Shown in pieces: positions 24,701 to 34,813 of a DNA stretch of 64,000 nt (positions within the stretch are counted from its first letter, which is position 1; every line of letters begins with the position of its first letter). Source of the stretch: Rhynchopus sp. YZ270_cl-10 (lineage: Eukaryota; Euglenozoa; Diplonemea; Diplonemida; Diplonemidae); contig OZ037860.1 in assembly GCA_964035575.1 (NCBI GenBank), positions 520,689 through 584,688 on the forward strand. The letters are read 5' to 3'. A model generated the notes under the pieces. The model saw nothing but the letters and a program-made list of their open reading frames with translations. It searched no databases and had not been told where the DNA came from. A program made the position numbers and the translations under genes.

Positions 24701-27364
24701 ATATTGGGTGTTGTTGTCGTGCGGTTCGGGGCGTGGCCGGATGTTCAGTTGTGGTGATTTGTTGCGCAGCTGCTGTCCTGAGTACGGTCCATGCGCCGCC
24801 ACATCCGGTGTCGGAAACCTCTGCACCAACCCAAACGAGATGTGCTCCGGCGGCGCCGCACTCTCCGCACGGATCGCCAGCCACTCCTCCAGCATCTGCC
24901 GCATCAGCATCACCTCCCGATCGATCGCCTGCTCACGCACCCTCCGCGCCTCCACCAACTCCTTCAGGATGTCTGTCTCCGCCTCTGCCTCCTTCAGACC
25001 TTGCTCCAACAACGCAATGTGGTGAGGCAACTCAAGGTTCTCTTGTACAAGCTCTCGTGTGTTGAGGAGGTGCATTTGCAGGAGCAGGATGGAGCGTCTT
25101 CCGATGTCGCCGTCGAGGTGGAGTGCGTCCTCCCCGAAGTGGCATTGCAGTACGGCTTGCAGTGCGACACGCTCTTCGCGGCCGAAGGAGGTAACAGGGA
25201 TGTCGCTGCGTGACGCTGCAGCCCACCACTCTGAAGGAATGATGTGCGCAATCTGCAGCAGCGCTGGCGTAGGATGGTCCTGCATCAACCTCAGCCCTTC
25301 GCAGGCAATCCAAAACCGCAGCCTTGCTAGCATCTCAGGGTTGCTGTGCAGCACACTCAGCGCATCCTCCGTTGCATCCATCTCCCACGTCGGTGCCACC
25401 GCCAAAGAGACGTGCTGTGTCGCAAAGGTAAGGAAATCCTGCAACGCACCCACCGTCTTCCTCCCAAGAACACCATCCGCGCTAGGCCGTTCACACCAAC
25501 GCTGCTCCACTGCCTGACCATGTGTCTGCAACGCAATGCCATGAACACCTGATACAGCGGACTTCACCAAATGCCACAGCAGATCCTCCGCAACCCGCTC
25601 CGCGCGTTCCCTCGGAACCGGTTCGTTTGCGTGGTGTGAAGGGAGTAGGCCAAAGATGTTCTGTTCTTCCTTCTCATTGGGGTGTTTGGTGATGTGGCGG
25701 AACTCCTGGTGGAGACGGAGAATCTGTCCGAGACGTGCCTCGATAGGATCGCAGAGCGCATGGCGAACGAAGAGCACCTCATCAATGTACACATCCAGCT
25801 GGTATGTGTCCATGCCGCCACGTCGGTTTGGCCCTTCCCTTGTGCACACCGTGCGCGTCAACCGTTCCGACCACGGCCCCTCACACCCCGGAACAAATTC
25901 AGGCTCAAATGCACCAAGAGGATACCCATGAAGCGGGTCGGTGATGCTCTTGAGGAGCCCCGTCTGCTCGGAGAAGTAGTACTTCAGCATGTACAGCCGC
26001 TTTGATTCGATCGCATCCCACACAAGACGTTGCTCCAACGGTGCAGAAAGCGTTTTCAACATTGTTGGAAGCTTGATTTCTAGGGTACCATCCGAACCTT
26101 GCAGCAAAAAATCCACCGGGGTACAGCAATGCACTTGCTGTGCGAACACCGTCTCCACTTGAACGCGAAGCTGTTCATACAAGGTGGTGTACAACATACT
26201 AATTGTCTCAAACGTTTTGCGGCTTTTCTCGAAAACCTCCGCTGGGGCGAGCACATTCGCCACCACACCGTCACCACCCTCCATAGGCACCGTCCCACCA
26301 CTACGAGGAGAAGCAGCGGAGCCGGGCTCACTGCTTTTCCTTGGAGAGCCTGCCTCGCGGGGCGACGGAACTGGGGACGAACCACCTGCAGAAGACGGGG
26401 CTTTCCAGACAGGGTGCATACGGGGCATCGGCGCTTCCGTTTCGATAGACGCAATCTGACTGTTCCGTTGGAACATATTATCAAACAGACCGTCCCCTAA
26501 AGGCGCATAGACCCCTCCCTTCGTCGCCTTAAGCAATGCCTGCACAGTCTCCTGCGCACTCAACGCTGCTAAAGCAGGGCCCGTACTTTGTGCGATATCG
26601 AATGTCCACCTGGACCCCTTTGTCTTCAATCTGTCGTTCGCCAAATAATGCACACCAGACTCACTCATTAATCCTTTCCGATGCAAAATCCTTCCATCAC
26701 CAAACGGGCAGTTGCATGGAATCAATGTAGACAAATCAGCACCCACGGGAGGGGGGAGATGCATCACCGTCAGTCTCTTCTTCACCAACGGATATGACGC
26801 CGCGTCTGACAGCAGTCTGCAGTACTGCGGTGTGTGGTAGGCGACCCCCACTGATGTGATGGGCACTTCCGGGTATGACTGCCAGAGCCAGGCTTTGGAT
26901 GGCTTTGTGTCGCCACAGGAGGTGCACGCAACGGGCTGGTCAGGGTCTGCTGCGGCGTGGGCGGAAATGCCTTGGACAAACCCACACCCCGCACACTGCG
27001 CTTCCTCTTGCGTCAACGAAATGATAGAATCCCCATCCCCCTCAATTCTGTCAGCCAACAGCGCCTCTTCTTCGCTGTGGCCAAAGAAGAACCCTACCTG
27101 TGGGCCTTGCGGGTCTTGCGGACCTTGAGGCGCTTCGTCTACATCCTGCCATCGCCGTCGGATTGTGCTTGCCTGTGTCGGTGGTGCGTCTGTAGATAAA
27201 TCCGAACGCGCCTGCGTCATCGGCAGCTCCCCCAACCCTGCCTGTGTAGCCGGCCTGACATGAGGGATCCCATGTGCTCCTGAGGCAGGAATAGTCTGCG
27301 CATGCAAGTTCTCATCGCTAGAAGAGCTTGACGGCGCTTCGTCCACCGTCCCCCATCTCCCCAT
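21716..27364 (-). CDS. CC2D2A: CC2D2A-like ciliary transition-zone protein
   Basis: A 1882-residue protein in one uninterrupted exon. The ATG at 27362-27364 (MGRWGTVDEAP) is the first true start and is preceded by CCCCTCCTCTCCAG. Layout: disordered N-terminus, Cys pairs CAGC and CTSC at about 122-155, coiled coil at about 775-830, a CC2D2A N-terminal C2-type domain from about 886 (YMCKIFVRLRDGDG), a second C2-type domain from about 1298 (TDLFVEVRFGP), a transglutaminase-like fold from about 1540 (GSYDDHAVLLANFF), and a C-terminus from about 1816 (FPLHFAWSNFDAI ... VWVYVATL) closely like the animal protein's end. CC2D2A sits in the MKS module at the base of the cilium and helps gate protein entry. 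The catalytic-type residues of the transglutaminase fold look incomplete, as expected for this family. The neighbour upstream is another ciliary gene. Confidence 0.88.
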   Translation of the reverse strand: MGRWGTVDEAPSSSSSDENLHAQTIPASGAHGIPHVRPATQAGLGELPMTQARSDLSTDAPPTQASTIRRRWQDVDEAPQGPQDPQGPQVGFFFGHSEEEALLADRIEGDGDSIISLTQEEAQCAGCGFVQGISAHAAADPDQPVACTSCGDTKPSKAWLWQSYPEVPITSVGVAYHTPQYCRLLSDAASYPLVKKRLTVMHLPPPVGADLSTLIPCNCPFGDGRILHRKGLMSESGVHYLANDRLKTKGSRWTFDIAQSTGPALAALSAQETVQALLKATKGGVYAPLGDGLFDNMFQRNSQIASIETEAPMPRMHPVWKAPSSAGGSSPVPSPREAGSPRKSSEPGSAASPRSGGTVPMEGGDGVVANVLAPAEVFEKSRKTFETISMLYTTLYEQLRVQVETVFAQQVHCCTPVDFLLQGSDGTLEIKLPTMLKTLSAPLEQRLVWDAIESKRLYMLKYYFSEQTGLLKSITDPLHGYPLGAFEPEFVPGCEGPWSERLTRTVCTREGPNRRGGMDTYQLDVYIDEVLFVRHALCDPIEARLGQILRLHQEFRHITKHPNEKEEQNIFGLLPSHHANEPVPRERAERVAEDLLWHLVKSAVSGVHGIALQTHGQAVEQRWCERPSADGVLGRKTVGALQDFLTFATQHVSLAVAPTWEMDATEDALSVLHSNPEMLARLRFWIACEGLRLMQDHPTPALLQIAHIIPSEWWAAASRSDIPVTSFGREERVALQAVLQCHFGEDALHLDGDIGRRSILLLQMHLLNTRELVQENLELPHHIALLEQGLKEAEAETDILKELVEARRVREQAIDREVMLMRQMLEEWLAIRAESAAPPEHISFGLVQRFPTPDVAAHGPYSGQQLRNKSPQLNIRPRPEPHDNNTQYMCKIFVRLRDGDGSGRYAARTEWKPMARDYRVRMRSLVRLHLAKEPEALLIQVLQRGRAGLTRATPCGYITITPPFGRSPFEPGAFQGRRHELWYPFGSEEAPTAGTLLAEAFWSQHDSTAPSRAPLPVAGNPSQFMDLKTVTKEVVQGLLDPNDPIQQPLMRKLAERHGRSLASSNRRKNAMIHQQEGVLSAVLLPPRRVEPRPGLVSRSVLLQHRWHLRSTQSSLQRTDKQDTRLVGPESKPVPQYPTRRDWARDGEATDQNMADVAEERNDIMGLTTEAWLAKIRKAKAALVKGARRDIDVLRSIVTQPVEETGRNLCEIIADFFKPITKLRPYRKVVDEVIIESTGETPSLLIYVKSGGNVPVRCREHLVESQGAMRSSRPRQSGFGAIELEVPEDTQQRRDKDEETYETDLFVEVRFGPCGPKRSKSTVGPDPLFFETLKLPLPIDDCKHETLSLIDDPIEIRVFDKVKIHRQNADLHRRAEGTTVNYYELKRFIGSCEIPFNTLYCSNKSTWEGVIPLKIPCVALGYAHQKNTSGEETSRSSSISVYITLSPDLTPPQNDEMFDAVHSNEPAGIFWHAQRWTLRCKSQVKSALSSATDPHLKSLRAGRVLGLVHNTDKKAVLLTRFMKAAGMEPPAHLVSEHNPEYMVARFVSLIPLYTKASEDETIWPTSAEMLATGAGSYDDHAVLLANFFTFLAEPPLRRFSEVYVVLGRTDVHIKASFVLTRCAAEKDLYLLWDPVSGDRYTLNSTRCPLRDVALLFNHRNIFCNIQAAGHPRRMDWDVNSGRGWRQLFVGMQESPSETCQTSLVVNCRPIEADFEVRLQLQLTDQIKTLIKELRAPVKTMLTTFRNLLDVQGRGVLDAVILPALEEAHVAGYGLGRGEDGDERDKLWLESTHENLIELHKSALREALSSYDMHGFPLHFAWSNFDAIRKAIVNSGIYLSDPVERLTEFAIGVHVRGYGTYQAQNYCSVWVYVATLKRNVSRWP

Positions 27365-27713
27365 TGTCAAAGGGGGGACGTCTGGAGAGGAGGGGTTAGA
27401 GGGGTGTTTGGGTTAAATGGTTGTTGATGCAGGCCATTTGATCTATGGATGATGTCAAAAATAAGGGTGGTTAGAGGTACTAGAAGAAGAAGAAGTGGGG
27501 AAAGAGCAACGTCCCCGTATTGTTGTCCCAACCGTGTGGAAGTGGAAACTCCAGGGTTGGGGTTAAAAAAAAAGTGAATATTTTGCAGAGATTCTGTTGT
27601 TCGCCTCTACCTCTACCGTTTCTTCCGATTTTTCAAAAACAAAAACAAAATGTGTAGGAAATGACAAAAAATGATTCCCTCCCCTCGTCTTTGTTGTTCT
27701 CGGGGTATTGCAT
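27365..27713. other. Spacer between CC2D2A and CIMIP2 genes
   Basis: A 349-bp spacer with no gene. A partial copy of the 65-bp repeat (GTTGTTGATGCAGGCCATTT) lies near 27420. Confidence 0.5.
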
Positions 27714-28749
27714 TTAGCGCCGTGTTCCTCCAGGGATGTGCCCGTCGTAGCCAGGAATGGCGCGGGAGGAAGGGTAGGTTCCTTGGAAGATGGCCAGGTC
27801 TTTTTGCTCTGCACGTTGCACACGTGTGCCAGGGGGGTGCTGTGAGAGGGCGTTTGTGAGACACATCTTGTCGTGCGTGATATTGTGCTGTTTATGAGAG
27901 ATCGTCTTGTTGACTTCGTTTTGGTGCGCGCTTGAGAAGGAGAGGTTGCCCCCCACCTGCTGCATCTGCGAGAGGCCTATTCTGTCGATTTCGTCCTGGA
28001 TCACTGTCTTGAAGAGCCCAGTCCCGTTCAGCTGCGGGGTCGACTCCTGCAGGCGGATGTTCCCTGTGAAGCCCACACCGCTGTCCAGTGCAGGTCTGCC
28101 CCAGCTTGTGACGTGAGCGTCAGATTTAGAGTTGGTTCCCTCCTGGTTCCCCCACTGCTGCCGCTCCAAATGACTGCACCACCCCTCAGGGCGGTGTCCA
28201 GCATACCCCGGGATGTGAACAAAATCCTCGGGGTTTCTGCTTTTGCATTTCCCGGTAAGTCCTCCGACAGCCTGTTTATGGGGTTTGTGTTCTGGGATAT
28301 TTTCTGAGTGTTGTGAAGGTGGACAGAGATGTGAATTTGTTGCCTCGGATGTAATGGGCGGAGGGGGGTGTGGGCTGCGGCATACCCCTGACTCAGGAGC
28401 GAGGGCACCGTGCAGCGCACCCTCGCCGTTTCTGTTAGGCTGCGTCTGTGTGGCCTGCGGTGCGACGTCTTCGAGAACCGAGTCTGCCACGCTGACGTTC
28501 GTTTTCAAGGTAGACCGGTCCACCTGTGTTGTGGTGTGTTTTGAAGACAGATGTAGGTAGTCCCACTACTGAACATTGCACATTGCGCAGCCTTACGTTA
28601 ATACTCTGTTGGCAGTGCATGCAGATCTCTTTTCCCCGAGTACAGCTGTACTGGAACCGCCGAAACAACCAACACTTTACATACCCGAGGGACCACTGGC
28701 TTGTGAACAGCCTGTGCGGAATGGCATGCGAACTTCCCTGAGGATACAT
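27714..28749 (-). CDS. CIMIP2/FAM166-like ciliary microtubule inner protein
   Basis: Proposed three exons (28749-28685, 28645-28597, 28523-27714) give 307 aa. The large exon has no ATG and begins right after ACACAG. Exon 1 (MYPQGSSHAIPHRLF) has a GTATGT donor and exon 2 (CTRGKEICMHCQQSIN) a GTAAGG donor, and phases 2 and 0 fit. The identifying feature is a repeated PGY.GH.P motif: HIPGYAGHRPEGW in the middle and IPGYDGHIPGGTRR at the C-terminus. It marks the FAM166/CIMIP2 (DUF2475) family, which lines the lumen of axonemal doublet microtubules. The stretch between the motifs is polar and poorly structured, as usual for these proteins. The small first exons are less certain than the large one. 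Confidence 0.7.
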
Positions 28750-28940
28750 GAGAAGGGACAATACGTGCCCCAGCCATCCCAGACTGCATTTTCTTTCACC
28801 CTTTTGTGTTTTTTTTTTGCAGAAGAAAGCAATCCGACACGGTAAATGAGTGAAAGGGGATGTGTCTGTCGAAATTGATGTTTTTTTTTTTTTGAAGGGA
28901 GGGAGGTGACGCTCACATTTGAGCCTACCAATAATTGTGT

Positions 28941-29180
28941 GGGTCGTTTCGTGGAACTTCCTCCAGAAACCCTGTGAAGGTCTTGGCCTTGAGGGTACAA
29001 AGTGCTGGGATGGCTAACCTTGGGAAACGAAGGTGGCCACACACTGCGGAGGTACCCACCCAATCCCCAATGAGCCACTACTACACCTAGGGTGCCGGCC
29101 TAGTGCTCGTATAGTAGGCAAGGGGGAAGTACAGACACCACCCACAGGCCAGGACACCTCCCTGAGGCTCTTTACAATAA
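28941..29180. repeat. Dispersed repeat, about 240 bp, diverged copy at 30245-30470
   Basis: Shared landmarks in the same order: CTCC.GAAAC.CT.TGAAGGTC, GAGGGTA.AA.GTGCTGGGA, and CCTCCCTG..CT..TACAAT.ATGA near the end. No coding content is seen. The second copy lies inside the TIR element at 29787-32517. Confidence 0.6.
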
Positions 29181-29675
29181 TGAGAATATTAACCACAACC
29201 CCACACCAAGTGTGGCTCTCTCACTCACACCTCTAGCGGGCGTACTTCGGCACACAGCTGCAAGGGCTGCCCTGATTGAAGTGACTAGCGAATGCTGACT
29301 GAGTAAAAAAAAAACTAAAGGGAATGCGGGGGGGATAATCTGTTGTGGTATGTGTTACTGTTGTTTTCCCTTGGTTTTGTTTTGTTTGTGTCTTTTTTGT
29401 TTTTTTGTTTTGACCCCCCCTCCCCCCTCCCACCCACCGTGTGTTGTTTTTTTTAAATATTTTTTTTGTAAAAACTGTTATTATAGTCAACACACGCACT
29501 GTGTTGTTATACTCTTTTTTTTGGTGTACCGGTGGTTGTTATGTTGACAAAAAATAAACCCCCACCGCTTTTTTAAAACATAAAATCAAAAGTCTTGTAC
29601 ATCTTGTACCCCCTAGGGATAGAAATATTGTGTGTGTCGACAATCCCCTAAGTACCCACCTTGGGTAACTAGGCA
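29181..29675. other. Gene-free T/G-rich stretch
   Basis: Long T and C runs, with no supportable gene or RNA. Confidence 0.5.
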
Positions 29676-29755
29676 AACTTTTTTTTTTTTTTTTTTTTTT
29701 TGAAATCTTGGTTCGATTAGTGTAGACCACCCCCCCGAGGATGCACTTCACCATG
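29676..29755 (-). repeat. Short poly(A)-ended repeat, copy 2
   Basis: On the minus strand the unit GGTCTACACTAATCGAACC runs into about 26 A residues. TGGTTCGATTAG on the + strand resembles a pol III B box. This is a SINE-like layout and matches 17949-18003. Confidence 0.5.
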
Positions 29756-29908
29756 AAAAACCACTTTTTTTGTTTGTTTCTTTTTTATCAGTCTAAATGG
29801 GAGCCAATTACCCCCCCCCCTTGAGGGTCATATTCGGGTTTTGGGGGTAATATAAGGGGGGGGGGGGGGGGTAATAGACACCCAAGGGGGGGGGGGGTAA
29901 TAGACACC

Positions 29909-30056
29909 TACCTGTGTACCTGTGTACCTGTGTACCTGTGTACCTGTGTACCTGTGTACCTGTGTACCTGTGTACCTGTGTACCTGTGTACCTGTGTACC
30001 TGTGTACCTGTGTACCTGTGTACCTGTGTACCTGTGTACCTGTGTACCTGTGTACC
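29909..30056. repeat. 8-bp tandem satellite (TACCTGTG)n
   Basis: About 18.5 near-perfect copies of TACCTGTG. With a period of 8 the array is open in every frame, which creates spurious frames on both strands. The related word TACCCAGG recurs at the inner edges of the TIRs of three other elements in this window. Confidence 0.95.
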
Positions 30057-30244
30057 GTATTTGCGGGTTTGCGTATACCTGGGTACCCAGGTACCCGGTA
30101 CCATCTGGGACCCGGGTCTGGGACCCGGGACCGGCACCTGGGCCAGGACCAGGACCAGGATATACCAGGACCGGACCGGGACCAGGGACCGGGCTTATTC
30201 TCTGCTGTGAGCCCCTCTCGTCCTGGGCTGGACCTTAAATTGTA

Positions 30245-30470
30245 TCCGGGGACCCTTTGTGGCACTCCTCCTGAAACTCTATGAAGGTCTGCCTGAGGGT
30301 AAAAGGTGCTGGGAATGCTACCCTGGGTGCTGAAGGCAGGCACATTACATGTGTGGAGGGACCTACTGGAGCCCTAGCCAGAGAAGCCCACTAGGAAACT
30401 GGGGTACGGATTGGAAGAGACCTTGCCGGTAGCCGGGAACCCTCCCTGGGCTAGTACAATGATGAAGCGA
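30245..30470. repeat. Dispersed repeat, diverged copy of 28941-29180
   Basis: See 28941-29180. This copy sits within the TIR element, so the element either captured it or received it as an insertion. Confidence 0.55.
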
Positions 30471-32546
30471 GTGTACCCAGTACCCAGTACCCAATACCGT
30501 GACTTCACCGGCCAACACCGGAAAACACCGGAAAACATGGTCAAAATTTGGTGGTATATACATAAGTACAAACAAAGGTTGGCTACCGTGCGCCGCAGGC
30601 GCACGGTACGCAACTTTTTTCCTTTTTCTTTCCCCTTTTCTCTGCTTTCTTTTGATTGCGCGAGCCGATTGCTCTCCACGGTGGGGTCACGTGTGTCCAC
30701 AGCAAATCCTTAAGGATTTCCTTCTACGTGGGACCACCTAAAGGGGGGGGGGGGGTAATTGGCACTGAAAAATCTTGGGTTTCCGGATTTTGGAAAAAGG
30801 GGGTAATATAAGGGGGGGGGGGGGTTAGGGGGGTCCGTCCGGCCGTTTTTGCTGTCCCAAACCACTTTTTTTTGTAATAACCCGCGAAAAACCCGAAAAA
30901 ACACCTCAAAACACCCCCAAACCCCCAAAAAATCACCCAAAACCACGAAAAACACACTTTTGAGCACTATTTCGCACTTTTTTCTGATTTTTTTGGTGTT
31001 TTTTTCCGCTTTTTCCGCTTTTTTCCATGGAATTATACCCCCTAATATGCCTATAGAATCCCTGTACTGCTCACTGAGACAGCATAGCGACCAGAGGCTC
31101 CTTATTCATCGTACCGGTGTCTTCGCCGTCAAGGGGTGCACAATCTGCCGCAAATTCCTGCATCTCTGTCTTTGTGAAGAGATGAAGCACTTTAGTGTTG
31201 TACTTTTCAAGTTGCTACTTCTGGGTACTTTGCATGGACCTGCCTTTGTGGTGCGCTTGGTGTATCCTGCGGCAAGTTCTTCCCTTGAGAGATACGGAAC
31301 CCAACCTAGACTGTAGAGGATGTCTAGGTTTCAGCGACAGTGGGTCGGTGTTGTCGGGGTGCTGGCTCCTTCCGTGGTGGCTTGCAACTTGGTCAAGGAC
31401 ACCGACAATGGATTCGCACGAATCATTGGTCATAGGAGGAGGCAAGGAAGGCTTTACTGCACTTAGGCACAGGGTACGTTCTCATTTTCAGGGACCAAAA
31501 AGCCCCAGTAAGTGTTGCAAGTGCGATTTTCCACAGCTCGGGAGGTCTGTCAGGCAGTTCGGAGGGATTTAGACACTTCTGCGACTGCCTGAATACGCCT
31601 TTTAGGGTTTTTATTTTGGGTGCGAAATACGTCAAAAGGATGGGGGGAAATACCGTTATTTTAAGCGTTGCAGACACAAAAACACCCTCAAAAACCCCCC
31701 AGGGACCCCAAAAAGCTGCAAAATCCACACATTTCCACCTCGGGACCTCATTGGAGGTGGACCGAGGTGGTTTTTTGGTGTTTTGAATGAATTGGTATTA
31801 TTTTTTTTTGGTAAATAAGTGGTCTTCTGCTAGGCGTTGCATAGCCGTTGCTTAAGTGTTGCATAAGTGTTGCATGGCCTATAAAACCCTCCCAAGTGCC
31901 CAAAATGATATTTTTCACCCCACATGGGGTCTGGGGGACATTTTCCTGGGTGTTTGGACACCATTCCGACTACCTTGGCACTTTTTTGGGGGTTTTCAGG
32001 TACAAAAAAAGTCAAAAAAGTGACTAAAAAAAGGGTACTTTTAAGCGTTTGGGGCACACACACCCACTGCAAAATGCATCTGGGGCCCACACAGGACCCC
32101 TAAAAGCTGTAAAAACTATATATTTCCACCCTGGGACCCCACCGGATGTGGACTGGGGTGTTTTTCGGGTGTTTAGAAGGATTTTTGTCTGATTGGGGAA
32201 TTTTTTTGGTAAGTGTTGCATTTTGGCCCATGTTGATGACGATTTGATGACGCTATTTTTGGAGATTTTTCACAAAAAACCGATTTTTTTAAACCAGGAA
32301 AGTCTCTGTAGAGGTTGTCAGGTGGTTTAATGGGATATTTTCGTGATCCCCAGGGCGATTTGCGGCCAGGTACGACCTTTTTAGTGGGTTTCTTCACCTA
32401 AATTTCAAAAAAATGGGTTTGGGACAGCAAATCCTTAAGGAATTCCTTCTACGTGTACCCCCCTAGGGGGGGGGGTAATTGGCTAGGGGGGGGTAATTGG
32501 CTCCCATTTAGACTGATTTATTTTTTGTTTTGTTATTTTGTTGCTA

Positions 32547-32583
32547 TCGACAATCACCCCACCGAAGAGGTGGATTCTGTACC
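32547..32583. repeat. Short hairpin element, second copy of 1731-1764
   Basis: Keeps the flanks TCGACAATC and TTCTGTAC. The stem is now CCACC/GGTGG instead of ACCTGTC/GACGGGT. Confidence 0.45.
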
Positions 32584-32786
32584 CTAATATCACCCAAAAG
32601 GGCCCAGGATACTTTAAAAAAAAAAAAATGCAAGCTTTTGAAAAATGGGGGTGGAAAGGGGAAGGGTGAGGATATTTTCTTTGCGTTCTGTTAAAAATGT
32701 AGGATTTTAAAATTTTAAAATAGGATCCCTGTAATTGCTTTTAAGCGAAGGTTGCCAACGCCTCAATGGACGCAGACTGAGGGAAC

Positions 32787-34286
32787 CAGGGTAGATCCTT
32801 ATTTTCGCTAAAAACGCTAAAAATCCCAGATTTATTTTCGTTTTTTTCCTTTTTTTTCTCTCCCGTTTTTGAAATTTTTCCGCGCAGGCCTGACGCTAAC
32901 TTTCAGGTTTTTGGGAAATCGTGGGGTGTTGATGGTTTGTCCGCGAGCGAAGCGTGCGAAAAAAAAAATGTAAGGTGTACCTCCGCGAGCGCAGCGAGCG
33001 GAAAAAATGAGTGACGGTCTAAAAAAAATCCAACAAGCAGGTTGGTACCGTACTGAGGCAGAATAGTGGTGTTTTTTTACACATCTCAGCTGTCGTAGAA
33101 CTAGACCCCAGGGGATAATATAGGTTTTGGGGGTTTTCGCTGAAACTCGGTCGAGCACAACCCAGCTCGTTAGGGCCTCCGGCGGAATGTGAGAATTCCG
33201 CGGTTATTCTACTGCGGAGTTCGGCACTGCATTGATATTTGCACCAGGCACACGCAGTGACCTCAGTATATTTACAAAAAGAAACGGCGGTCGTGGCACC
33301 CATGGCGAAGCCACGGTACGCAACATTTCTAAAAATTGCGCTCAAAATTGCAGATATTTACTGCCAAACTAGTCATGGGAAGGGTGGGTTGCAAGCTTGC
33401 GCCGCAGGCACGGTACGCTACTTTTTTTCTTTCGCCATGCTTCCTTTTCCTTCGGCATTTGACCAATTAAATCGCATTCTGGCTGTGACCCTTGTCGGAC
33501 ACTGCGCCCTCTGACAAGGGTAATACTTTCTAGAAACATTCTGAAAAAAAGTGGTAGTGCCCGGCAAGAAAATTTTCAAAATTAAATAGGTAGTGCCGAT
33601 GCACCAGCAGTTTGGGTGGGCGAGACAGCATTGGGTGAACCTCCGCGAGCGCAGCGAGCGGAAATTTTTTTTCCGCAGTTTTTGGGCAAAGTTCAAAATC
33701 TCACTAAAAATTAAGTGGGGATTTTCGACAACAATACTGGGGCCCCTATGGGTTTTTGGATTTTGGCCGAACAGTGTTGTGTTTCTGCCTTGGTCCGGTT
33801 GAAGTCTTTATTACTGGATCTCATACTCCGTACAGGTGACCCATACCCGACCTTTAACACACACGCACTTCTTCGAAACCTCCACCCTCAGCACCAACCT
33901 TTATACAATGGTCCGCTTTGCGGGTTTGCGGACATAGTAATTGTGTTCTTCAAGGTTATGCTTCAAAATCGTCTTATGCAAGGTGACACTGAGAATTGAC
34001 ACTCATTGGTCCTTGTCTTATGAACTGAAGACAAATATTAAAGGGGCATTAAGGGGCGGGCCGAAGGCCAGCCAAAAAAACGGTAGCGAACTTTTATTTT
34101 TTTTCCTTTTGGTTTCCCCCTTATTTTGACTTTCCGGATCGATTGCGGACCGTGGTGGTGCCACTCTGTGCCTGGAAATTAGTAGGTAACCAAAAAAATG
34201 GGCCAGAGAAAAAAGGAAAAAAAAAAAGGAAAAAAAAATAAAAAATCTCGAATCCTTATTTTCACTTTCGCTAAGGATCTACCCTG
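32787..34286. mobile_element. hAT-like non-autonomous DNA transposon
   Basis: The ends are CAGGGTAGATCCTTA and the inverse GGATCTACCCTG, flanked by a perfect 8-bp duplication GAGGGAAC (32779-32786 and 34287-34294). TIRs beginning CAGGG and 8-bp duplications are typical of hAT elements. The target was a partial tRNA-like short repeat (about 32745-32786). The interior has no transposase frame but carries modules found again in 58770-59958: GGCGAAGCCACGGTACGC, GCGCCGCAGGCACGGTACGC, and CGCGAGCGCAGCGAGCGG twice. Confidence 0.75.
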
Positions 34287-34460
34287 GAGGGAACAGAGAA
34301 ATTTTTTTTTTTGGTCCAACGATCCTAAAGCCTCGTAAAACACCTAAGAAGAGGTGGTCATAGAAGATGGAGCGCTTGGCATTGCCACCAAAAAGAAGTG
34401 TTATACTCGAATGTCACCCCAAAAAAAAAGAGAGGTTAGAAACAGACAGAACACCTCGAT

Positions 34461-34813
34461 CTCTTACACGGCGGGTTCTTTCTGGAAAAGGGTATCTTTA
34501 TATTCCGGAGTTCCGAAAAAGAGGGAGATATCAACTCCCCCCTTTCGGGAGTGGAAGGGGGAGTTGGTACTCCCCCCTTGACATACACCCGATACGAGTC
34601 GCATTTTCTCGCATTATCGCATAAGTCTGGTCTGGCGAAAAATTATCGCACAATAATCGCTCACTCTCGCACGACCAAAAATCCTTCTACGTGAGCGATA
34701 ATGATTCTCGCATGCGACTCGCATTGAGTGTAAGCCTAGAGGGAGTTGGTACTCCCTCCCGTTTGACCTCTTTTTAAGTTGCCCTTTTCCAGAAAGAGTC
34801 CACCGTGTTAAGA
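34461..34813. mobile_element. About 350-bp foldback element
   Basis: Inverted ends read TTCTTTCTGGAAAAGGG and inverse, extending outward to CACGG and TCTTA. An inner pair of GGGAGTTGGTACTCCC-like palindromes lies near 34555-34580 and 34741-34760. The centre is rich in TCTCGCA/ATCGCAC words. No coding potential is seen. Confidence 0.6.

Larger units (their letters stand above)
29787..32517. mobile_element. 2.7-kb TIR element with 9-bp target duplication
   Basis: The inverted ends ATCAGTCTAAATGGGAGCC and inverse extend through AATTAC and a C/G run. The flanks are TTCTTTTTT (29778-29786) and TTATTTTTT (32518-32526), a 9-bp target duplication with one mismatch. Inside are an 8-bp satellite (29909-30056), a diverged dispersed repeat (30245-30470), a repeated CAGCAAATCCTTAAGGA block (about 30699 and 32425) and two diverged direct repeats near 31600-31830 and 32000-32225. 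No transposase-length frame is seen, so it is non-autonomous. The family is unknown; the 9-bp duplication fits Mutator-like elements. Confidence 0.7.

Noticed and set aside
29909-30137. Open frames through the 8-bp satellite on both strands
   Set aside because: A period of 8 makes every frame open; the YLCTCVPV and HRYTGTQV repeats are artefacts.
30849-31445. Possible captured gene fragment in the 2.7-kb element (both strands open)
   Set aside because: Neither the + frame (KGCTICRKFLHLCLCEE) nor the minus frame shows a recognisable domain or splice structure.
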